NCBI RefSeq assembly: GCF_016860545.1
Contig: NZ_BNEB01000005.1
Location: 2,604,001 to 2,668,000, forward strand
Length of the DNA: 64,000 nt
Direction: 5' to 3'
Source of the DNA: Streptomyces asoensis
GTDB taxonomy: Bacteria; Actinomycetota; Actinomycetes; Streptomycetales; Streptomycetaceae
Shown here: in pieces, positions 1 to 9,817 of the stretch
Layout of the letters: each line of letters begins with the position of its first letter
How positions within the stretch are numbered: the stretch's first letter is position 1
Notes under the pieces: generated by a model
Told to the model about the DNA's origin: nothing
Database searches by the model: none
Seen by the model: the letters and a program-made list of their open reading frames with translations, nothing else
Translations under genes and position numbers: made by a program

Positions 1-648
1 GTCGGTCTCCAGACCGGTGTCGATCGACTCCTTCGCGGCCCGCAGCGCGATCGCCGGTCCCTGTGCCAGCTTCGCGGCCCAGCGGTGCGCCTCCTGGTAG
101 ACGTCGGCGGCGGGGACGACCCGGTCCACCAGACCGAGGGTGAGCGCCTCGTCGGCCTCGACCATCCGGCCCGTGAAGATGAGGTCCTTCGCCTTGGAGG
201 GCCCGACCAGCCGCGCCAGCCGCTGGGTCCCGCCCGCGCCGGGGATCAGCCCGAGCAGGATCTCCGGCTGGCCCAGCTTGGCGTTGTCCCCCGCGATACG
301 GAAGTCCGCGCACAGCGCGAGCTCGCAGCCGCCGCCGAGCGCGTACCCGGTCACCGCCGCCACGACCGGCTTGGGGATGCGGGCCACCGCGGTGAAGGCG
401 TCCTGGAGGGCGCGGGCACGCAGGACCATCGCGGTGTGGTCCATCGCCTGCATCTCCTTGATGTCCGCGCCCGCCGCGAACACCTTCTCCCCGCCGTACA
501 CGACGACCGCGCGGACGTCGTCACGGCGGGTCGCCTCCTCGGCGAGCTCCTTGAGCCGGTCCTGGGTGGCGACGTCCAGCGCGTTCATGGGCGGGCGGTC
601 GAGACGCAGCGTGCCGACGCCGTCGGCGACTTCGAGATTCACGGTCAT
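1..648 (-). CDS. enoyl-CoA hydratase/isomerase family protein (3' end cut by window)
   Basis: Crotonase-fold protein, probably hydrating 2-enoyl-CoA thioesters in fatty-acid or amino-acid breakdown in the cytosol. Translating the reverse strand from the ATG at 648 gives MTVNLEVADGVGTLRLDRPP followed by about 195 more residues. Visible hallmarks are the first oxyanion-hole segment AAGADIKEM, the second ALGGGCELALCADFRIA, and the catalytic loop GQPEILLGLIPGAGGTQRL, whose Glu matches the first catalytic acid of hydratases. The second acid position (KAKDLIFTG) is Asp rather than Glu, as in several actinobacterial EchA proteins. The C-terminus lies beyond position 1. The family is certain; the substrate cannot be told from sequence. 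Confidence 0.9.
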   Translation of the reverse strand, partial: MTVNLEVADGVGTLRLDRPPMNALDVATQDRLKELAEEATRRDDVRAVVVYGGEKVFAAGADIKEMQAMDHTAMVLRARALQDAFTAVARIPKPVVAAVTGYALGGGCELALCADFRIAGDNAKLGQPEILLGLIPGAGGTQRLARLVGPSKAKDLIFTGRMVEADEALTLGLVDRVVPAADVYQEAHRWAAKLAQGPAIALRAAKESIDTGLETD

Positions 649-720
649 GCCAGCAGGTTAACGGGGACTAACGCGGGCGGACCCGGTGCCGTCGGTCACA
701 GGCGGCCGCGGACCGACGAC

Positions 721-758
721 GACGGGCCCGGCGCCGTGGTCGCGGCACCGGGCCCGTC
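721..758 (-). terminator. hairpin terminator after first L,D-transpeptidase
   Basis: A 15-bp stem (arms 721-735 and 744-758) with an 8-nt loop lies 19 bp past the stop codon of the leftward transpeptidase gene and before the hydratase start. The single non-Watson-Crick position becomes a G-U pair only in the leftward transcript, which supports termination in that direction. There is no long U tract, as is usual in Streptomyces. Confidence 0.6.
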
Positions 759-776
759 GGGGGGCGGGGGCGGGAA

Positions 777-2024
777 CTACTTGGTCCAGTCCGCCCAGGA
801 GATGTTCCAGCCGTTGAGGCCGTTGGACGGGTCGACCACCGGGTCGGTGGAGTTCTTCACGACCACCACGTCGCCGACCATCGAGTGGTTGAAGAACCAC
901 GCGGCCGACACGGAGCTGTCGTAGCCGCCGCGCACGTCCCGCAGGCCGATGCAGCCGTGGCTGGCGTTGTAGTTGCCGAAGGCGTCGCCGCCCCAGTAGT
1001 TGCCGTGCACGAAGGTGCCGGAGTCGGTCAGGCGGATGGCGTGCGGGACGTCCTTGATGTCGTACTCGCCGTCGTAGCCGACGGTGTCGCCGTTCATCCG
1101 GGTCACGGTGAACTTCTCGCTCATGACCATCTGACCGTTCCAGGTCGCGTAGCCGGGCTTGCCGGTGGTGACCGGGATGGTCTTGACGACCTTGCCGTCC
1201 TGGGTGACCTTCATCGTGTGCTTCTTGGCGTCCACCACGGATACCTGGTCACGGCCGATGGTGAAGGTGACCGTCTTGGCCTGCTTGCCGTAGACGCCCT
1301 TGCGGCCCTCGACGCCGTCGAGGTTCAGCTTCACCGTCACCTTGGTGCCGGCCTTCCAGTACTTCTCGGGGCGGAAGTCGAGGCGGTCGTTGCCGAACCA
1401 GTGCCCCTGGACGTCGACGGCCGGCACGGTCGTGACGGTGATGGCCTTCTTCACGTCGTCCGGGTGGGTGATGCCCCGGGTGAAGCGCACCGAGAACGGC
1501 ATGCCGACGCCGACCGTGGAACCGTCCTCGGGCGTGAAGTTGCCGGTGAAGGTGTTCTGCGGGCTCAGCGTGGTGAAGGACGAGTCCTCGGCGGCCGTAC
1601 GGCCCGCGGAGTCCTTGGCGACCGCGTGCACCTGGTACTTGGTGGACGCCGCCAGGTGGGTGGCCGGCGTCCAGCCCGCGCCGTCCGCGGAGATCGCGCC
1701 GGTGACCGCGGTGCCCTTGTCGTCCTTGACGACGACCTCGGTCAGCTTGCCCTTGGCGGCCGTCACCTTCAGGACACCGCTGGTGTCGACGTCCTTGGCG
1801 CCGGTCTTCGGGGCGATGGTCACGACCGCCTCCGACTGCTTGCTCTCGGCGACGGCCGAGGCGCCCTTGCCGTCGGAGCCGGCGTCCTTCGCGGACCCGG
1901 AGTCCTTGTCCCCGCCCCCGCCGCAGGCCGTGACGGCCAGCAGCAGCCCCCCGACGATCAGCGCCAGCCGCCTGTCACGGCCGCGTGAGCGCCCCCCAAC
2001 CGACGCCCCCGATATCGGTCGCAC
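777..2024 (-). CDS. L,D-transpeptidase lipoprotein (Ig-like domains + YkuD)
   Basis: Cell-wall enzyme expected to make 3-3 (meso-DAP to DAP) peptidoglycan crosslinks outside the membrane. With the GTG at 2024 as start (GGAGAAG lies about 10 nt upstream) the protein has 415 residues. It opens with a basic region, a hydrophobic stretch and the lipobox AVTAC, placing the lipidated Cys near residue 34. A Ser/Lys/Asp linker and two Ig-like segments (about 55-270) follow. The YkuD catalytic domain ends with HGNYWGGDAFGNYNASHGC, whose Cys near residue 358 is the nucleophile and sits in the SHGCIGLRD motif. The C-terminal tail is Trp-rich (GWNISWADW). A paralogue lies immediately upstream on the same strand, with 176 bp between. 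Longer starts exist but lack a signal peptide at the N-terminus. Confidence 0.92.
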   Translation of the reverse strand: MRPISGASVGGRSRGRDRRLALIVGGLLLAVTACGGGGDKDSGSAKDAGSDGKGASAVAESKQSEAVVTIAPKTGAKDVDTSGVLKVTAAKGKLTEVVVKDDKGTAVTGAISADGAGWTPATHLAASTKYQVHAVAKDSAGRTAAEDSSFTTLSPQNTFTGNFTPEDGSTVGVGMPFSVRFTRGITHPDDVKKAITVTTVPAVDVQGHWFGNDRLDFRPEKYWKAGTKVTVKLNLDGVEGRKGVYGKQAKTVTFTIGRDQVSVVDAKKHTMKVTQDGKVVKTIPVTTGKPGYATWNGQMVMSEKFTVTRMNGDTVGYDGEYDIKDVPHAIRLTDSGTFVHGNYWGGDAFGNYNASHGCIGLRDVRGGYDSSVSAAWFFNHSMVGDVVVVKNSTDPVVDPSNGLNGWNISWADWTK

Positions 2025-2200
2025 GTTCAAAGTACTTCTCCCCACTCCCCCGGGCCCTCCCCGGGCCCGCACCGCGACGCGTCCCCCGCGTTCGCCGCAT
2101 ATTAACCACATGGTCAACGGCCCGGACGGGACAGGATTGTCACCGTTCAGTCCCAACTTGGACCATGGGAACGCGGGGAAGGTTGCCCTCGGGGACGAGG

Positions 2201-3442
2201 TCATTCCAGGGCGCCGGCGTTCCACTCCCTCCAGCTCAGGTTCCAGCCGCCGAGCCCGTTGTCCGGCGCGACCCGCTTGTCCCTGCTGTGGACGACCTCG
2301 ATGACGTCCCCGACGAGCGAGCGGTCGAAGAACCAGCCCGCGGGCGTGTCCGCCGCGCCGCCCTTGACGTCCCGCAGGCCCACGCAGCCGTGGCTCACGT
2401 TGGCCTTGCCGAAGACGTCGTCGGCCCAGTAGTTGCCGTGCAGGAAGGTGCCGGAGGCCGTCAGGCGCATGGCGTGCGGCACGTCCGGGATGTCGTACTC
2501 CCCCTTGCCGTCGGCCTTCTTGAAGCCGACCGTGGCGCCGTTCATCCGGGTCAGCTCGAGCATCTCCGTGACCACCATCTTCCCGTTGTAGGTGGTGTTC
2601 TTCGGCGAGCCCGCGGTGATCGGCACGGTGGCCAGCAGATCACCGTCGCGGCGCACCTGCATGGTGTGCTCCGCCGCGTCCACCAAGGAGACCTGACTGC
2701 GCCCCACGGTGAAGGAGAACGACTTGTCCTGGAGCCCGTAGACCCCGGGCGCCCCCTCGACGTCGCGCAGCCCGAGGGCGACGGTGACCCGGGTGCCGGG
2801 CGCCCAGTACTCCTCGGGCCGGAAGTCGAGCCGGGTGGAGCCGAACCAGTGGGGCCGCACGTCCACCGCCGGTTCGGCGGTGACCCGGACGGCCCGCTGG
2901 ACCGCGGCCCGGTTCTCGATCTCGCGGTTGAACTCCAGCGACACGATCATCCCGGTGCCCACGGTGGAGCGGTTCTCCGGCGTCACGTAGCCGATGAAAC
3001 GCTTTTCGGGGACGTAGGTGGTGAAGGTGGTGTGCCGGGCCGAGCGGTTGCCGTCGCGGTCCAGGGCCACCGCGTCGACGGTGTAGCGGGCGGCGAGCCC
3101 GAGCCGGTGGCCGTCCGGCCGCCAGCTCAGGCCGTCCGCGGCGATCCGGCCCGGCACCGGTGTCTCCTGGGCGTCCTGCGACCTGACGACCTTCACCGAC
3201 TCCAGCCGCCCGCCGGGCACCCGGACCAGCAGAGGGGTCTGCGGCCGCACGCCCTTGGCGCCGTCCTGCGGGGTGACCCGGATGACGTCCTCGGGGGCCG
3301 GGGGTTTGCCGAGCACCCGGTCGAGTCCGCTCCGGCTGTCCGCGCCGGTGCAACCGGCCGCCCCGGCGAGTAGTCCTGCCCATGTCAGTACGGCGGCCAG
3401 TGCGACCCCCGCGCGCCCTGCGCGCCCATGTACGTGCCTCAC
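2201..3442 (-). CDS. L,D-transpeptidase lipoprotein, paralogue
   Basis: Second 3-3 crosslinking transpeptidase, 413 residues from the GTG at 3442. The N-terminus is a clear lipoprotein signal (GVALAAVLTWAGLLAGAAGC, lipid-modified Cys near residue 31). Ig-like segments follow (motifs such as TPQDGAKGVRP), then the YkuD domain with HGNYWADDVFGKANVSHGC; the nucleophilic Cys is near residue 353. It keeps the same Trp-rich tail (GWNLSWREW) as its neighbour. Tandem arrangement and similar architecture point to an old duplication. It is divergent from glgX, with 153 bp between the two starts. The ribosome binding site of the GTG is weak, so the start is less certain than the signal peptide. Substrate preference relative to its paralogue is unknown. 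Confidence 0.9.
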   Translation of the reverse strand: MRHVHGRAGRAGVALAAVLTWAGLLAGAAGCTGADSRSGLDRVLGKPPAPEDVIRVTPQDGAKGVRPQTPLLVRVPGGRLESVKVVRSQDAQETPVPGRIAADGLSWRPDGHRLGLAARYTVDAVALDRDGNRSARHTTFTTYVPEKRFIGYVTPENRSTVGTGMIVSLEFNREIENRAAVQRAVRVTAEPAVDVRPHWFGSTRLDFRPEEYWAPGTRVTVALGLRDVEGAPGVYGLQDKSFSFTVGRSQVSLVDAAEHTMQVRRDGDLLATVPITAGSPKNTTYNGKMVVTEMLELTRMNGATVGFKKADGKGEYDIPDVPHAMRLTASGTFLHGNYWADDVFGKANVSHGCVGLRDVKGGAADTPAGWFFDRSLVGDVIEVVHSRDKRVAPDNGLGGWNLSWREWNAGALE

Positions 3443-3595
3443 ACTGTGCCCAACGAGCGGGCATGCTCCGGGGAAACGTGAGTGCGAGGGCCGCTCTGGG
3501 CAGAAATGGGGGGAGGACGACCTGACGAGGAGCCGCGGCCGGGACACCGCGCGCTCTTTTCCCCCGTCGTCCCACGAGCCGCGGGAGGCTGAACG

Positions 3596-5827
<2,232 letters not shown>

Positions 5828-5997
5828 CACGACGCCCCAGGTGACGACTCCCCCGGTGATACGGCTCTCCGGGTGACACGACGACCGGACGGCGGGGCGC
5901 CCCGGACGGTACGGCGCCTCGGTCGACGCGTGTCCCGCGACCGGCCGGACCCGCAGGTCGTAGGACCGATGGCCGAGCCCGACGGGACCAAAACCCG

Positions 5998-6027
5998 TTG
6001 GGCGTTGTCAGTGCCGGTCCGTAGGCT
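5998..6027 (+). promoter_or_regulatory. putative promoter, leaderless message for first ABC gene
   Basis: TTGGGC (5998-6003) and TAGGCT (6022-6027) are separated by 18 bp, matching the housekeeping sigma pattern. The presumed transcription start falls at or within a few bases of the GTG/ATG at 6033/6036, so the message would be leaderless. No Shine-Dalgarno is seen at this gene. The rest of 5828-6032 holds no gene; it contains loose repeats of GGTGAC near 5840-5880. Confidence 0.5.
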
Positions 6028-6032
6028 CGCGG

Positions 6033-7901
6033 GTGATGCCCAGGACACCTGCAACCCCCGCCGACCGTTCAGCCGTCCGCTCGCTGCTGCGTCTGTGGCC
6101 GTACGTGCGTCCGGTGCGCCTGCGGCTGTCCACGGCCGCCTTCGTCGCCGTCCTCGCGTCCTGTACGGGGCTGGTCATCCCGCTCGTCCTGAAGTGGATG
6201 GTGGACGGGCCGGTCGCCGACCGGGACACCGCCGGCGTGTGGCTCGGAGCGCTCTGGCTGCTGCTGCTCGGCTTCGCGGAGGCGCTGCTGTTCGGCATGC
6301 GGCGCTGGCTGGTGGCGCGTCCGCTGTCGCACGTCGAGGCGGAGATGCGGGCGGATCTGTACGGGCGGCTCCAGCGGCTGCCGGTGGCCTTCCACGACCG
6401 CTGGCCCTCGGGGCAGCTGCTGTCCCGGGCGACGGCCGATCTCGGGCTGCTGCGCATGTTCCTCGCGTTTCCCCTGACGTTCCTGCTGGTCAACTCGGTG
6501 ACGATCGTCCTCGGCGTCGCCGTCATGCTGGTCCAGGACTGGCGGCTGGGGCTGGTCGTCCTCGGCCCGGCCGTCCCCGTCGTGGTGATGTGCGTGCTCT
6601 TCGAGCGCCGCTACGCGCACGTGGCGCGGCGTGCCCAGGACCAGGTCGGCGATCTGACGACGGTGGTCGAGGAGAGCGTCCTCGGGATCCGGATCATCAA
6701 AGGCTTCGGCCGGCACCGCACCCAGGCGCGGGCCTTCCGGGAGCTGTCGCGGAGCCTGCGCGGCACGGAGCTGCGCAAGGCCCGGCTGCTGGCCACCATC
6801 TGGGCCGTCATCGTGACGCTCCCCGAGCTGGCCATCGGCGCCGCGCTGGTGCTCGGCGTCGTCCGGGTCGCGGACGGCGAGCTGTCCGCGGGCACCCTGG
6901 TCGCCTTCCTGTCCACCGCGCTGGCGCTGCGCTGGCCGGTGGACTCGATCGGGTTCCTGCTGGCGATGAGCCAGGAGGCGGCCACGGCGACGGAGCGGTA
7001 CTTCGAGGTGATGGACGAGGAGCCGGAGGAACCCGGCACACCCTCGGGCCGCACCGCGGACACGGGCGGCGCCGAGCGCCCCGCCGAAGACGCGCCCTCC
7101 GGCGGCGCCGGGCCGCCCGTGCCGTCCGGCGGAGGTCTGCGGTTCCACGGCGTCACCTTCCGCTATCCCGACGCCTCCCCCGACTCCCCGCCCACCCTCG
7201 ACGGCGTCGACCTGCACATCCGCTCCGGCGAGTCGATGGCGCTGGTCGGGGCGACCGGCAGCGGGAAGACCACCCTCACGGCCCTGGTCCCCCGGCTGCA
7301 CGAGGTGACCGCCGGCCGCATCACCCTCGACGGCGAGGACATCACCGCCCTGTCCCGCGCGCAGCTGCGCGCCCGCGTCGCCGTCGCCTTCGAGGAGCCC
7401 ACCCTCTTCTCGGCGACCGTCGGCGAGAACGTCCTGATGGGCGCCGACGACGACGCGGGCCCCGTCGAGCTGGAGCGGGCGCTGGACGTGGCGCAGGCCC
7501 GGTTCGTGCACGACCTGCCGCAGGGCGTCGAAACCCAGGTCGGCGAGCAGGGGCTCAGTCTCTCCGGCGGTCAGCGCCAGCGCCTCGCGCTGGCCAGAGC
7601 CGTCGTCGGGCGGCCCGGCTTCCTCGTCCTGGACGACCCGCTCTCGGCGCTGGACGTGCACACCGAGGCCGCCGTGGAGGCCGCGCTGCGCCAGGTCCTC
7701 AGCGGCACCACGGCGCTGATCGTGGCGCACCGCCCGTCCACCGTGCTGCTCGCGGACCGGGTCGCCCTGCTGTCCGGCGGGCGCGTCACCGCCGTGGGCA
7801 CCCACCACGAACTGCTGCGCACCAACAGCGAGTACGCCCACCTCATGTCCGGAGAGGAATCCGGCGCCCGGTTCGCGCACCAGGAGGCCGACCGCCGATG
7901 A
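6033..7901 (+). CDS. ABC exporter half-transporter A (degenerate catalytic Glu)
   Basis: Six-helix membrane domain fused to a nucleotide-binding domain, 622 residues, of the multidrug/lipid exporter class. The membrane domain spans about 25-320, followed by a Gly/Pro-rich linker (about 335-365). In the NBD the Walker A (GATGSGKTT, near 406) and signature (LSGGQRQR) are intact. The Q-loop reads FEEPTLF (Gln replaced by Glu) and Walker B reads LVLDDP, so the catalytic Glu is Asp. The switch His (VAHRPST) is present. It overlaps the next gene by ATGA, so the two are translationally coupled and should form a heterodimer in which this subunit supplies the degenerate ATP site. GTG 6033 or ATG 6036 could be the start. 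The transported compound is unknown. Confidence 0.9.
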   Translation: MMPRTPATPADRSAVRSLLRLWPYVRPVRLRLSTAAFVAVLASCTGLVIPLVLKWMVDGPVADRDTAGVWLGALWLLLLGFAEALLFGMRRWLVARPLSHVEAEMRADLYGRLQRLPVAFHDRWPSGQLLSRATADLGLLRMFLAFPLTFLLVNSVTIVLGVAVMLVQDWRLGLVVLGPAVPVVVMCVLFERRYAHVARRAQDQVGDLTTVVEESVLGIRIIKGFGRHRTQARAFRELSRSLRGTELRKARLLATIWAVIVTLPELAIGAALVLGVVRVADGELSAGTLVAFLSTALALRWPVDSIGFLLAMSQEAATATERYFEVMDEEPEEPGTPSGRTADTGGAERPAEDAPSGGAGPPVPSGGGLRFHGVTFRYPDASPDSPPTLDGVDLHIRSGESMALVGATGSGKTTLTALVPRLHEVTAGRITLDGEDITALSRAQLRARVAVAFEEPTLFSATVGENVLMGADDDAGPVELERALDVAQARFVHDLPQGVETQVGEQGLSLSGGQRQRLALARAVVGRPGFLVLDDPLSALDVHTEAAVEAALRQVLSGTTALIVAHRPSTVLLADRVALLSGGRVTAVGTHHELLRTNSEYAHLMSGEESGARFAHQEADRR

Positions 7902-9763
7902 CCGCTCCCACCACCGCTTCGGCCTCCGCCGTCGCCGACGACGACGCCGAGGCCGCCCCGCGGACCACCGCCGACGACCCCTTCGACAGGGACGTCCTGC
8001 CGGCCCCGCCCGGCGCGACGGGCGCGCTCCTGCGTTCGCTGCTGGCGCCCCTGCGGGCCCGGGTCGCGTTCACCTCGCTCCTGCTGCTGCTCCAGCAGGC
8101 GGCCGTGCAGGCGGGTCCGCTGCTGGTGGCGTACGCCATCGACCGGGCGGTGCCGGCGTTCCGCGCCGGCGACGACGGCCCGCTGGTCGCTGTGGGCGTC
8201 GGCTACCTGCTGTGCGCGCTGGCCTCCGGCGGACTCCAGTACGCGTTCCTGATCGCCTCCGCCCGCGTCAACCAGGACGTGCTCCTGGACCTGCGCGGCC
8301 GGATCTTCCGGCACGCGCAGGCGCTGAGTCTCGACTTCCACGAGCGCTACACCTCGGGCCGGCTGATCTCCCGCTCGACCAGTGACGTGGAGGCGCTGCG
8401 CGAGCTCCTCGAGGAGGGTCTCCAGGAGCTCGTGACGGTCGTGCTGTCCTTCCTGTCCATCTCCGCGATGCTGCTCTGGCTGGACCTCGGGCTGGGCGCG
8501 GTCGCGGTGGCCTCCTTCGGCCCGCTGTACCTCCTCGTCCGGCTCTACCAGCGGCGGGCCGGCCGGGTCTACGCCGCCCGCTCCACGGCGATCGCGGCCG
8601 TGATCGTGAAGTTCGTCGAGACGATGAACGGCATCCGGCCGGTGCGGGCCTTCCGCCGCGAGGCCGTCAACGACGAAGGCTTCCGCGTCCTGAACCGGCG
8701 GCACGAGCGCAGGAACGGCGACGCCCTGCTGGAGATGGCCCGTTACGTCGTCGGATCGCGGCTGGTCGCCAACAGCGCGGTCGCGGTGATCGTCCTGTGG
8801 GGCGCGATGCGGGTCGCGGACGGCTCGCTGGAGCTGGGAGTGCTGGCCGCGTCCGTGCTCTACCTGCGACGGCTGTACGACCCGATCGACCGGCTGGGCA
8901 TGTTCCTCAACTCCTACCAGTCGGCGGCCGCCTCGCTCCACAAGATCGCGGGGCTGCTCGCGCAGACGCCGTCCGTTCCCGAGCCGGCCGTTGCGCTGCG
9001 GCTCCCGCCCCTGGAGACCGAGCTGCCGGGCCGCGAGGTCGTCTTCGACGACGTCTCCTTCAAGTACCGCACGGGCGGCGAGGTCCTGCCCCGTTTCGGC
9101 CTCACCCTGCCCGCCGGGCAGACCGTGGCCGTGGTCGGCTCGACCGGCGCGGGCAAGTCCACACTGGCCAAGCTGCTGGCCCGTTTCTACGACCCGTCCG
9201 CGGGGCGGGTGCTGCTGGACGGGGTCGATCTGCGCGACCTGGACCTGCCCGAACTGCGGCGCGGGGTGGTCATGGTGACGCAGGAGGCGTTCCTGTTCTC
9301 CGGCACGGTCGCCGAGAACATCGCCATCGGGCGGCCGGACGCGGACCGGGCGGAGATCGAGCGGGCGGCCAAGGCGATCGGGGCGCACGAGTTCATCAGC
9401 GCGCTGCCCGACGGCTACGACACCGACGTCCGCAAGCGCGGGGGGCGCATCTCGGCCGGCCAGCGCCAACTGGTGGCCTTCGCGCGGGCGTTGCTCGCCG
9501 ACCCGGCGGTGCTGATCCTCGACGAGGCGACCAGCTCGCTCGACGTCCCGGGCGAGCGGGCCGTGCAGGCGGCGATGACGACGGTGCTGAAGGGCCGCAC
9601 GGCGGTGGTGATCGCGCACCGGCTGTCGACCGTGGAGATCGCCGACCGGGTCCTGGTCATGGAGCACGGCCGGATCGTCGAGGACGGCAGCCCGGACGCG
9701 CTGATCGCCGGCACCGGCCGGTTCGCGGACCTGCACCGGGCCTGGCGGGACAGTCTCGCCTAG
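7898..9763 (+). CDS. ABC exporter half-transporter B (canonical ATP site)
   Basis: Partner of the preceding half-transporter, 621 residues, starting at the ATG inside the ATGA overlap. A hydrophilic Ala/Asp-rich N-terminus (about 45 residues) leads into a six-helix membrane domain and an NBD with Walker A GSTGAGKST (near 413), Q-loop TQEAFLF, Walker B LILDEAT with the catalytic Glu, and His switch IAHRLST. The signature is altered to ISAGQRQ. The complete Walker residues here would pair with the intact LSGGQ of subunit A to form the one competent hydrolysis site. The gene is followed after 54 bp by a second ABC pair, which may belong to the same transcript. Substrate not deducible. Confidence 0.92.
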   Translation: MTAPTTASASAVADDDAEAAPRTTADDPFDRDVLPAPPGATGALLRSLLAPLRARVAFTSLLLLLQQAAVQAGPLLVAYAIDRAVPAFRAGDDGPLVAVGVGYLLCALASGGLQYAFLIASARVNQDVLLDLRGRIFRHAQALSLDFHERYTSGRLISRSTSDVEALRELLEEGLQELVTVVLSFLSISAMLLWLDLGLGAVAVASFGPLYLLVRLYQRRAGRVYAARSTAIAAVIVKFVETMNGIRPVRAFRREAVNDEGFRVLNRRHERRNGDALLEMARYVVGSRLVANSAVAVIVLWGAMRVADGSLELGVLAASVLYLRRLYDPIDRLGMFLNSYQSAAASLHKIAGLLAQTPSVPEPAVALRLPPLETELPGREVVFDDVSFKYRTGGEVLPRFGLTLPAGQTVAVVGSTGAGKSTLAKLLARFYDPSAGRVLLDGVDLRDLDLPELRRGVVMVTQEAFLFSGTVAENIAIGRPDADRAEIERAAKAIGAHEFISALPDGYDTDVRKRGGRISAGQRQLVAFARALLADPAVLILDEATSSLDVPGERAVQAAMTTVLKGRTAVVIAHRLSTVEIADRVLVMEHGRIVEDGSPDALIAGTGRFADLHRAWRDSLA

Positions 9764-9817
9764 CGGCCCGCGGGACGGGGAGGTCACGGGGATCACGGGT
9801 GCCGGAAGGACGGGTGG

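Noticed and set aside
5873-9763. A 1296-residue plus-strand frame
   Set aside because: Its N-terminal two-thirds is a shadow of ABC subunit A in another frame; the true gene is the in-frame ATG at 7898.
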